Positions 18,231 through 28,055 of a stretch of 64,000 nucleotides of DNA are shown piece after piece (position 1 is the stretch's first letter; each line of letters begins with the position of its first letter). Both the position numbers and the translations under genes were made by a program. A model generated the notes under the pieces. It was not told the DNA's origin and made no database searches. It saw only the letters and a list, made by a program, of their open reading frames with translations. The DNA lies in contig WHVD01000001.1 of assembly GCA_015178975.1 (NCBI GenBank), positions 806,001 to 870,000 of the forward strand, written 5' to 3'. Source of the stretch: Hysterangium stoloniferum (lineage: Eukaryota; Basidiomycota; Agaricomycetes; Hysterangiales; Hysterangiaceae).

Positions 18231-18852
18231 ACCCATATTTGTGTATCCTGTTCTCTTTTCCTTCACTTCCTCCTCGGCCCTCTCAGTGGCTGCCAGCAAC
18301 TCGGCATTCCCTGTTTGCCCCCAGTTAACACTCCGGCCCCTCATAGGCAATTTCCAGTCCATTCGGACACCTTCCAGCCTTTCCGGCACCTTTCTGTCCT
18401 ACTGGTTAGCATTTATTCTCGCACTGCCTTGCACCCTCTGCATTTTGGCATCTTCGGACTTTCGTCACCCCTGTCCCCCTTGCCCTGTTTTGTCTGCTCC
18501 CACATTTTCAGTGTGCTCGGATCCCTCGGAACTTCCGGACTCTGTCCCGGACCTTTTCGGACTTTCAGACCTTATTGGATTTTCGGAATTTTTAGGTTTC
18601 CGGACCTTTTCGAGGTTTGAACTTACATTCAAGTATCCAAATATGACCATGGCCTCGTCCTGACTTTTATCTTGATCTTGACTTTCCGAATCCTCTCCGA
18701 ATCCTTTCTGAATCCTTTCCGAACTTTTCCGAACCTTTTCCGAACCCTTTCCAGCACCTTGCCAAATCCCATCCCCTTCCGACCTTCCTGCCTTCACCTT
18801 ATTCTTCAGCACTTTTCGGCCTCCTTGGGATTTCGGCCAAATGGGGGGATAC
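18231..18852. other. 3' non-coding part of the gypsy interior
   Basis: Pyrimidine-rich, similar in words to 14376-16544, ending in the polypurine tract just before the 3' LTR. No supported coding sequence. Confidence 0.6.
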
Positions 18853-20076
18853 TGTTACGACCGTGTCGTAACCCATGTCGCAACCCGATGGTCTCCGAAT
18901 ACTACAGTCTATCAATGTTCTAAGTTATTGATCAAGTCATCATTTCGGCAACCTTCGGAACACCGACACTGACGTATACCTTCGCGGCGATCAAACCTCG
19001 TTTACGCCCCTGTCAAATATACTCTACCATCTGGTTATGCTTTGATACGTCCCCTTTCATTATGATGATCCGTTTTACTCTATGTTTCACATATGCCCAT
19101 ATATACCTGTAGCCCGTGGACTATTCCCTTTTCTCGTAATTCCACTCTCGGCTAAATCTCGGCTTCCGATCTTATCGTAACTTTCCGGTTCCTAGTCAAG
19201 CTTATTTGTCAATGCCGTTTTCCGCTCTTCCCTTAGTTAGTAGTTTCTAGACGCCGATAACCCATATATAAACCCGCTGTAATGTAACTACTAGACAATC
19301 AGAATATCGACTTAGATCGACTTATATATCCCTCTAATTTCCGACTTTATTATCTATTCACGACCACCACATTCCGACTCCATCCGATTTACGATTCAAC
19401 CTACATTTACGACTTCAACCTCTAATCTCCGACTCTCAGTCTCCGACACTCTCAGTCCCCGACACTCTCAGTCTCTGACTCTCAGTCTCTGACTGTCTCA
19501 GTCTCCGACTGTCTCAGTCTCCGACTGTCTCAGTCTCCGACTGTCTCAGTCTCCGACTGTCTCAGTCTCCGACTGTCTCAGTCTCCGACTGTCTCAGTCT
19601 CCGACTGTCTCAGTCTCCGACTGTCTCAGTCTCCGACTGTCTCAGTCTCCGACTGTCTCAGTCTCCGACTGTCTCAGTCTCCGACTGTCTCAGTCTCCGA
19701 CTGTCTCAGTCTCCGACTGTCTCAGTCTCCGACTGTCTCAGTCTCCGACTGTCTCAGTCTCCGACTGTCTCAGTCTCCGACTGTCTCAGTCTCCAACTCT
19801 CAGTCTCTGACTCTCTCGGTCTCCGACTCTCTCAGTCTCTGACTCTCTCAGCCTCCGACTCTTGGTCTCCGACCCCTCAACCCAACCCTCAACTTATCCT
19901 TCGGTTTCCGATCGGTAGTTTACCGAGAGGTTTACTTGACAGGACTAGTTTTCGCCCGCCCGAAATTTAAGGACACCTGACGGTAACTTGCGAGGGCGCA
20001 GCACATAAGCTGAAGCCAAGTCCTTCCGTTCGGTCCCCGTCGGTCTGCCGACATCCGTCAGTTTCTGCTCTTAACA
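18853..20076 (+). repeat. 3' LTR of the gypsy element (family A)
   Basis: Same ends as the 5' LTR. The minisatellite at 19483-19786 has only 19 units of 16 bp (304 bp) against 46 in the 5' LTR. The hairpin motif is at about 19995-20017. Confidence 0.92.
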
Positions 20077-20081
20077 GAGAT

Positions 20082-20525
20082 CACTGGTGGTCACTCGAGT
20101 TGACAGGACCACGGTGTATTATCTAGAACTGAGACGGGATACAGGAGGTTACAGTGTACGGTAAGGAAAGAGAGAGAAAACTACCTAGGCTATATAGGGC
20201 TATAGGAAAGTGCTGCGCAGGGTGTCGCGCTGCCGCGCAAGTGCCGTGACATGTTTCTTTTTTCAAAATCAGTGGGTACTTCGTCAATTTTGTATTGAAA
20301 ATTACCAAAATAAAATTATATTTGACATTATATCATCAAAACATGAGCACTGTTACATCTAGTGTATATGATCGCTGGTTCAAATCCAGCTCAGGTCAAT
20401 ATTTTTACTCTGCTTATGTAATTCTTACACTTCCTTGAGTGGTACTAATTCTCAAATTAACTTATTAAAGTCTTAAATAATAAAATATAACTTCTAAATG
20501 ACATGGGTTCTAGGTTTACTTGCAT
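20082..20525. repeat. R2 repeat, second copy, with a tRNA T-arm-like patch
   Basis: After the right TSD the sequence is non-coding. From about 20230 it repeats the phrases of R2 seen at 11260-12700 and serves as the TRIM-empty homologue. At about 20372-20395 it contains GCTGGTTCAAATCCAGC, a perfect T-stem/loop with B-box consensus, followed by CAGGTCA. No matching 5' half of a tRNA is present. Confidence 0.5.
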
Positions 20526-20637
20526 GTCGCGGCAGTTACCTTCCTAATTAGGAAGTGCCGTGCAAGTCGCGGCAGTTGTCCTTCCTAATTAGGCCCAGGT
20601 CGCAGCACTTCCTAATTAGGAAGGTAACTGCCGCGAC
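20526..20637. repeat. Perfect 33-nt inverted repeat (hairpin)
   Basis: Arms 20526-20558 and 20605-20637 are exact reverse complements. Each contains the sub-palindrome CTTCCTAATTAGGAAG, and a third partial copy lies in the spacer. A degenerate single arm recurs at about 30990-31015 before the second R1 copy, so the hairpin sits at the border of the R1 repeat. Confidence 0.85.
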
Positions 20638-20654
20638 ACTGAAACAACTGTACA

Positions 20655-21515
20655 TGTGGATGAGAGGCTCTAAAAGACGTCAAATACTATGTGTGAAATG
20701 CTTTATATTATGTTATATGCTCTTAAAAGTGAATATTATCTACAAAAAACTTTGTTATTAGGGGTTAGGGTTAGGATTTACCATACCTCTATGTCTTTTC
20801 ATAATTCACCCTGGGTCATTTTCTGAGTATTCTTTTAGGCTGCCTCTGAAATATAGCTTCCTCACCCATTCACTCTGCTTTGTACTTCTGAGCTAATCAG
20901 AATTTTGGTCTATTTAGAGGCAAATGTGAGATTCTTGGGTGTCTGGTTCACTGCATTCACTAAACCCATATTACATACATGAAAGTATAAGTATCAGATT
21001 TTGAAATTGATAGTGAAATACCTAATATTCAGTCTCTTCTGGTTCAGGAATATCATATTCATTCCAAGAGTAAGGAATGAAAGAATATGGACTCCACTAT
21101 TTCCAATCTCATGTCACTGTAGATGCACTGGTGATAACAATGAGGAGGCAGCTCAGGGGTTTACCAATGACTATATTCACTATGATCAATATCATAATTG
21201 GTCTATATTAGTTGTCAACATGAAGGAAGGGTTAGTAACCTTGGAAATAAGCCATTCATTTGTGATGAATATGATATGATTCAGATTCAACTGTCATTGT
21301 GACCTCAATCAGAACTGTATGTGAACTTGGTTTGATATTTGGATAACCTCTTACATATTAAAATAACTCCTCTGTCTATATACACATATATGTAGAAATA
21401 GTATTTGCAATCCAATCTGAATATGGTGCTACATCACATTGCATTTAAACTTCTCTATAGAAAAACTACCATTCCCTTTCTATTTTGGCATATTGAATAA
21501 TAACTTTACTTATGG
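20655..21515 (-). repeat. R1 repeat unit (3' end of the GCM-like transposon gene)
   Basis: A unit of about 860 bp. The next unit, beginning at about 21516 with the same words (GACAGAGGCTC, TGTCAAATACTATGTGTGAA), repeats it. Its minus strand at about 21000-21090 reads WSPYSFIPYSWNEYDIPEPE, the C-terminal end of the transposon-like protein whose larger remnant lies at 22570-29520. The rest is non-coding. Confidence 0.7.
20758..20776. repeat. Interstitial telomere-like TTAGGG motif
   Basis: TTAGGGGTTAGGGTTAGGA, two to three units of the canonical fungal telomere repeat, inside the R1 unit. The neighbouring tandem unit (about 21600) lacks it. Confidence 0.7.
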
Positions 21516-22569
21516 ATGACAGAGGCTCCAAAAAATGTCAAATACTATGTGTGAAATGCTCTTAAAATGCAAATTATATATACAGAAACTCTGTTTATTT
21601 GCATTAAAATATTTTATACCTTCAAGTCTCTTTATAATTCAACCTGGGTTGTTTTCTGAGTATTCTTTCAGATTGCTTCTCAAACAAAGCTTCCTCACTG
21701 TTATGACTGTGTCGCAACCCTATCGGTCCCTGAAGTTATCGCCACTTATTGACGATTCAAGTTACTATTCAAGTCACCACATCGGAAACCATCAGCCCCC
21801 AAAGCTGACATATGCTTTTGCGATGATCAAACTCTGTTTACGCCCACGTCAAAATATACTTGTACTATCTGGTTAAACTTTTGATACTTCCCTTTTATTA
21901 TCATGATCCATTCTATCCTACATTTCACATATGTCTATCTATATTTGTAGTCCTCGAACTATTTCCTTTTTCCGTAATTCCACTCTCGGTTATCTCTTCG
22001 GCCTCCGAACTAATCATAAACTTCCTGTTCCTAGTCAAGCTTATTGTTAATACCGTTTTCCGCCTTTCTCCCCGTTAGTATTTTCTAGACGCCTGTTACT
22101 TGTATATGAACCCACTGTAGTTGTAGTTACTAGGCAATCAGAATATCGACTCAGAATACCCTCATACATCTGTAACAGTCTCATACTAAGGATCCCCTCA
22201 TCCACCTTCACGTGCGCTCACCCACTCCCGGCCCGACCCCTTGGCCCCGACACTCGACTTGTCCTTCGGTCCCGATCGGTATCTCACCAAAAGGAACTCT
22301 TTAGGATTAGTCTTCACCCATCCGAAATTTAAGGACACACTATGGATATTTGTGAGGGTGCAGCACATAAGCTGAAGCCAAGTCCTTCCGATCAGTCCCT
22401 GTCGGCCACTGACATTAGTCCATTTTCAGTTCTTAACACTCACACACTTCCTCTGCTTTGCACTTCAGAGCTGGTCAGGGTTTTGGTCTATATAGAGGGA
22501 AAATATGGGATTCTTGAGTGTCTGGTTCACTGCCTTCACTACATTCTGGCCCATGCTATATCAAAGTAT
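21516..22569 (-). repeat. R1 repeat, second tandem unit, interrupted by a solo LTR
   Basis: Continues the tandem series from 20655 and merges into the end of the minus-strand transposon gene at about 22570. The solo LTR 21699-22438 splits it at CTCAC. Confidence 0.65.
21699..22438 (+). mobile_element. Solo LTR, family A, 740 bp
   Basis: Begins TGTTATGACTGTGTCGCAAC, ends TTCTTAACA, with TSD CTCAC on both sides (21694-21698, 22439-22443). It is related to the LTR of the gypsy element at 12720 but has no minisatellite. It contains the hairpin motif at about 22352-22375. Confidence 0.92.
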
Positions 22570-23179
22570 GAGTAGTAATCTATATCAGATTTTGAAATTG
22601 ATGTAAAATACCTGATATTCAGCCTCCTCTGGTTTAGGAATATCACATTCATTCCAAGAGTAGGGAACAAAAGGATATGGACTCCATTTATTCTGATGAT
22701 TACCTGCATCCAATCCCCATTGTTGAAAGCTAGTAGGCCCTGTGTTATGACTGGAATTCCTGCCAGACTCCAGGCACTAACTTATATGCACCTACACCCT
22801 ATATGCACCAATTGTCAGTTTACCAGAATTCCTGCTGGACTCCATACATCAGACTTGTCCACGCTCGACTTTCATTACTTCATGTATCAGTCACTGGAAT
22901 ACCTGCCAGACACTGTCCCTGTCTATGTCCAACTCTGTCCCATGCATCGGTCACTGGACCCTGCTTGGAAAACCCATCATCCCTCTAACTGAGCCCCATT
23001 CCCATTATAGTCAAATGACCTGTCATGATTTGGACTCCGCTCCATTCCCTCCCATTCCTAACACCAAGTTTGATGTTTACTTATCTCATTTTATGTTTGT
23101 TAGTTTCGTTTTCATTATTACTGGATTTGGTATGTTATTCATTCCACAGTCTATATAGTCTGGCAGATATTGTACATAC

Positions 23180-24211
23180 TGTAAGGGCAACCCCTTGTGA
23201 AGAGTGGTGGAAGTTCTAACTGTTCTATATACAAAGAATATTGACCATTTAGGTACAACACAAAAATGGATTGACTGTCTAAGTCTAATACAGACCAAAT
23301 GGGTATTGACTACTTAGTTCAATACGGTTGAGTGAAATAGCTATCTAAAGTAGAGTAGAGAGCTAAAATGAATAAAGGGAATCGACTGTTAAGTACGATT
23401 CCAAATGACTGCTCGAGTGTAGAAGAGAGTAACGAGAGAGTTGAATAATAGAGTAGCATGGATGTAGTCTGTGCGGATTGAGATATAGATGGAGTTTTGA
23501 CCGGTACAGTTTGAAACTCTGATTGCATAGATAGTTAAAGCCTGTCTGTGATGGTCGAGATGATACCCCAATCACAACTTACAGGACACTAATGGGTGTC
23601 TGGGTAAGTCATGGTTGTAGGGTAAAAAGTGTCTGAGTTTCATTTGGTGCCGAGTACACCCACAAGTATACACAAAACTTCAAACTAATGAAATGGTGCA
23701 ATATTCAAAGAATATAAAGAATAGAAAAATATGAATAAAATGTGTAAAATATAAATAAAATAAAAGGAGTGTTTTACCATAATGAAACTGTGGTATGTAA
23801 AAGCATACTCCTCACACCCCTGCAGCCTGCGGTAGTCACACTAGGCTAGCAGGAGGGAATCTGAAGTAATATTAGATCTGATATATATATATACAAGTAA
23901 CTACCTAACTCACCTAGCAGGAGGGAATCTGAAGAGAAACAGTCTAAGGAATTCTCCCTGCAAGGTGTGACCCATAGGCACCCAGTGTTGGAAACCACTA
24001 AGCCAACGTTGGCTTAGTGGTTTCCAACACCCAGTAGTCTAAAAATAACTCTACCTATTACAGAACAGGGGGCCTTCCCCCAATGGAACACTACTACTAT
24101 GAGAAGGAGAGGGAAAGTGATGGATGGCATGGGGTTGGACTGTAGACTCAGGGACTCCAATAAGATGAGGAAATGGTACTTCCTGGGGTCTGTGACAGAG
24201 GTCCCCTGACA
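23180..24211 (+). mobile_element. Solo LTR-like insertion D, 1032 bp, nested in B1
   Basis: Begins TGTAAGGGCAACC, ends GGTCCCCTGACA, bracketed by the TSD CATAC (23175-23179, 24212-24216). It interrupts an otherwise continuous family-B LTR (TTGTACATAC / AATCCAGTCAG). No coding sequence. TG...CA ends and a 5-bp TSD suggest a solo LTR of another retrotransposon family, possibly copia. It contains the 44-bp palindrome at 23986-24029. Confidence 0.8.
23986..24029. repeat. 44-bp perfect palindrome flanked by CCCAG direct repeats
   Basis: TGTTGGAAACCACTAAGCCA and its exact reverse complement meet around a central CGTT/AACG turn, and CCCAG lies on both sides (23981-23985, 24030-24034). The ends TG...CA and a 5-bp direct repeat resemble a miniature LTR-type or foldback insertion. 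Confidence 0.8.
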
Positions 24212-24927
24212 CATACAATCCAGTCAGAAAATCAGCTTAGATTCTCCCCAGTAATCTTAGTATATTTTCCGCTCTAAATTCCTCTATGAATCACACCACT
24301 CTCACTAGTCAGAGCCCATGGGCTCTGACCCATCTATCACTCAACCTCTGACTTATCTATTTTGACTCCCCAACCTCTTGACCATGAACCCCACCTGGAC
24401 TCCCTGGGATTCCCATCTGCCTGTTTGAAATTGGACAAGATGATCTTGCAAGGGTGCAGCCTATAAGCTGAAGCCAAGTCCTACCGGATTTCCCATGGGT
24501 TTCTCTGGAAACCCTCCATGTACACACCCTTAACACCCTGCTGCTTTTGAAGTCTCAAACATTTCATGTTCAAGTAATCCAATGGCCTCTTTGTCAACAT
24601 CTATAGCAGGGAAAGGTGGTCCCTGGCTATGCTGTATATGCCATGAGTGCTTCAGTAGGTCTTGAAATAGTTGTGTATGTTTAGGAAGATCCTCAAAAGG
24701 TGGACCATCAGGGGATAATTGGGTGTAGGACTGTTTGAGGATAAGAAGAGTCATTGCATGGGCTGCAGGTACTCTTTGGATCCATTTATCCTTGTTCCTT
24801 GTACCAGAGTCTAGGTTCATATGCAGCCAATAATGTGTCATGGCAATTTGTATGGAGGAGAGATTTCCAGAAAACAATATAAGATGGTTTTTAAGGTAAG
24901 TGGATTCAGCCTTCAACTCTGAAATAG

Positions 24928-25747
24928 TGTTAGGATACACACACAGGGCGGGTGTCCGGAGAAACCCGCGGAATATCCGGTAGGACTTGGCTTCAGCTTA
25001 TAGGCTGCGCCCTCGCTAGATCGTGTTGTCCAATTTCAGACAGGCGGACGGGAATCCCGGGGAGTCCGGGCGGGGGTTCATGGGTCGTGAGTCGTAGGTC
25101 GTGAGTTGAGAGTCGTGAGTCGAGATAGTCGAGAGAGATAGATGCGCCGGAGCCCGTGGGCTCTGACTAGTGCGAGCGGTCTGATAAGAGTAGGGTTTTA
25201 GAGAGGAAAATGTATTAGATTACTGGGGGGAATCTAAGCTAATTTTCTGACTGGATTGTATGTACAACATCTGCCAGTTTATATAGACCGTGGAATGCAT
25301 GACATACCGAATCCAGTAATAATGAGACGAAACAAGCAAAACATAAAACGGGAATAGTAAACACCAAATTGGTGTTAGGAACGGGACGGAACGGAGCGGA
25401 GTCCGAATCGTGACAAAGCATAACCCATAACGGGAAACGGAGCGGGAGCGGAGTCCTAAATTGTGACAGGTCATTTGACTAAAACGGGAACGGGGCTCGA
25501 TTAGAGCGGTGACGGGATTCTAAGCGGATTCCGATGACTGATGCGTGGGATGAAGACGGACATAGACAGAGACGGGGTCCGGGGGAAGTCCGGTGACTGA
25601 TATGTGTCTTAATGAGGTCGAATGTAACGAGTCTTGACGTAACGGAGTCCAGGCGGGAAATCCTATAAACAGACGATTGGTGCTTGTAGCGTGTGGGGGC
25701 ATACGAGTTAGTGCCCGGAGTCCGGCGGGATTTGTCCGGTCGTAACA
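24928..25747 (-). mobile_element. Solo LTR B2 (family B, young), 820 bp
   Basis: On the minus strand it begins TGTTACGACCGGACAAATCC and ends TGTGTATCCTAACA. TSD AATAG (24923-24927, 25748-25752). CpG-rich. Nearly identical to B3 and B4. Contains the hairpin motif. Inserted in the transposon-like gene. Confidence 0.95.
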
Positions 25748-25790
25748 AATAGCCTTTTCAGTGTACAGGTAATCCAAGGCAGGATATTCT

Positions 25791-26610
25791 TGTTAGGATA
25801 CACACTCAGGCCGGGTTTCCGGAGAAACCCGCGGGATATCCGGTAAGACTTGGCTTCAGCTTATAGGCTGCGCCCTCGCTAGATCGTGTTGTCTAATTTC
25901 AGACAGGCGGACGGGAATCCCGGGGAGTCCGGGCGGGGGTTCATGGGTCGTGAGTCGTAGGTCGTGAGTCGAGAGTTGTGAATCGAGATAGTCGAGAGAG
26001 ATAGATGCGCCGGAGCCCGTGGGCTCCGACTAGTGCGAGCGGTCTGATAAGAGTAGGGTTTTAGAGAGGAAAATGTATTAGATTACTGGAGGGAATCTAA
26101 GCTAATTTTCTGACTGGATTGTATGTACAACATCTGCCAGTTTATATAGACCGTGGAATGCATGACATACCGAATCCAGTAATAATGAGACGAAACGAGC
26201 AAAACATAGAACGGGAATAGTAAACACCAAATTGGTGTTAGGAACGGGACGGAACGGAGCGGAGTCCGAATCGTGACAAAGCATAACCCATAACGGGAAA
26301 CGGAGCGGGAGCGGAGTCCTAAATTGTGACAGGTCATTTGACTAAAACGGGAACGGGGCTCGATTAGAGTGGTGACGGGATTCTAAAGCGGGTCCGGTGA
26401 CTGATGCGTGGGACGAAGACGGACATAGACAGAGACGGGGTCCGGGGGAAGTCCGGTGACTGATATGTGTCTTAATGAGGTCGAACGTAACGAGTCTTGA
26501 CGTAACGGAGTCCGGGCGGGAAATCCTATAAACAGACGATTGGTGCTTGTAGCGCGTGGGGGCGTACGAGTTAGTGCCCGGAGTCCGGCGGGATTTGCCC
26601 GGTCGTAACA
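25791..26610 (-). mobile_element. Solo LTR B3 (family B, young), 820 bp
   Basis: TSD ATTCT (25786-25790, 26611-26615). Same orientation as B2 and only 43 bp from it. The different TSDs show two independent insertions and not a tandem duplication. Confidence 0.95.
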
Positions 26611-26789
26611 ATTCTTCCCTTCTAACTTGTTTTGGTGTCTTCACCAGCTTGTTAAGTAATGGAAGATGAGGTTTCAGAAGAGCATCAAATATTGGAGATG
26701 AGGGATAATGAAGGTAATCCAAGATCTTGTCATCCTCCTGTGATAATGAGCACACCAAATCCCATTTTCCCAACTATAAAGTGAAACTT

Positions 26790-28055
26790 CAGTTATGTTA
26801 ATAACTACAAATACCTTCAAATAGCTTACTCTAATTTTTCATCTGTACTTCTGGTCCCTTGTGAGGTATCAGCATTATCTCATAATGTTCTCTTAATTTT
26901 CTTTGAATTACTTAATATTTTCTCGAATTTTTATTGTATTTTTATTATGTTTATTGTGAAAAATAGACCTTATTCCTTTTAACTTCGCATAAATAATAGC
27001 ATATATGGACTCATATTATGCTATTATTACTTAATTAATTTATTATAATTTTTAACTAATTATTTATATTTTATTTACTTAGTTATTGCTTTTCGGCACC
27101 TTGCTGCAGACTTGTCTGTGCATTTTTGGAGTCACGTGACTTATTAGATAAGCCTCCGGTGTTGGGATGTCACACAAGTCACCGAGTCATTAATTGATTC
27201 TGCCGACTCATCGTTTGCTTCCGTCCCGGGACCGCAGCCTTGAACCTTCATGTTCAAGCAAGAGGTTAGAACCCTTGTCTCAGAGAGGGGAATCACATGT
27301 TAAACAAAGGGTAAATAATGAGTAGAATATGAGGTCATTATGATCTAACTAGTGACCTCATAAACTAAATAATTAGCTAATCATTTAGTTATATAAGGAG
27401 GGCCAAGTTTCCAATAAAATAATCTTATCACACATATTTTACTGCACAGCTCAGAAGCTTATCTAATCATCCTAAGGACAATAATAGTCTTAGTCTGATA
27501 CACTAACTGCAAGCACCTACACTTGCAGAATCTTGAATCTTTATCAGCAACTCTTGAACTTAGCTAATCATCTAAGTTCCCCCAGCCTCACAGCTACCCT
27601 TTAGGCTTATTAATTACATAATAAACCTAATAAGTATTCTTACTGAAGTCCCCACCAATACTAGATTATTCAAGGCCCAGCCCTAAGTTTATTGAATTAA
27701 TCAAGTACAAGCACTCAAATAATCCAACACACATTATTTTCTCTATTAATAAATTATTTAACACCTTGTTAAATAACTATTAATAGTTACAAATAAGCAT
27801 ACAAGAATTCGAAGCTTTATATCAAGTCTCTGCTAAGTTACTGTGCATATATTTAGCTTCTAGCCCCTATTCTCAAGGAATAGTTCTTTTATTTGCTAAA
27901 AGAGTCATATATTGTTCTATTGAACCTTTCAATAATCAAAATAAGCATTGATTTGAGTTGTTTAAGCTTAATAGTGCAGCTCATTAATCTATCAGTATTT
28001 AAATTACTGGACCTTTGCTTGTTTTATTGTTGAAGCTCTGTGACACTATAGCATA
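26790..28055. other. AT-rich insertion, LTR-like, boundaries unresolved
   Basis: About 1.25 kb of mostly AT-rich sequence without coding potential separates two adjoining parts of the transposon-like protein. It contains a TATA-like TTATATAAGG near 27391, an AATAAAAT phrase near 27413 and a GC-richer patch at 27090-27260, which resembles an LTR promoter and polyadenylation arrangement. CTATA occurs near both ends (about 26774 and 28045), but I could not fix a TG...CA boundary with a clean TSD. Confidence 0.4.

Larger units (their letters stand above)
12720..20076 (+). mobile_element. Full-length but defective Ty3/gypsy chromovirus
   Basis: Bounded by LTRs 12720-14375 (1656 bp) and 18853-20076 (1224 bp). 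Both begin TGTTACGACC and end CTCTTAACA, and the TSD GAGAT occurs at 12715-12719 and 20077-20081. A polypurine tract (AAATGGGGGGATAC) lies directly before the 3' LTR. The only recognisable coding remnants are the last part of RNase H, the integrase and a chromodomain (about 16545-18230). Gag, protease and reverse transcriptase are absent and their place is taken by repetitive pyrimidine-rich sequence. The LTR length difference is 432 bp, exactly 27 units of 16 bp, so it lies wholly in the minisatellite. Outside that array the two LTRs are nearly identical, which points to a fairly recent insertion, presumably mobilised in trans. Confidence 0.92.
22743..24535 (+). mobile_element. Solo LTR B1 (family B, old) with a nested LTR inside
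   Basis: Begins TGTTATGACTGGAATTCC, ends CACCCTTAACA, TSD CCCTG (22738-22742, 24536-24540). Removing the nested insertion 23180-24211 restores an LTR of about 760 bp, collinear with the young copies at 24928, 25791 and 32649. Most CpG sites of the young copies appear here as TpG or CpA. It lies inside the coding region of the transposon-like gene. Confidence 0.9.

Noticed and set aside
25479..26773. Minus-strand frames of about 60-140 codons, repeated at 32591-33175
   Set aside because: They lie in family B solo LTRs and recur with every LTR copy; they are non-coding LTR sequence.
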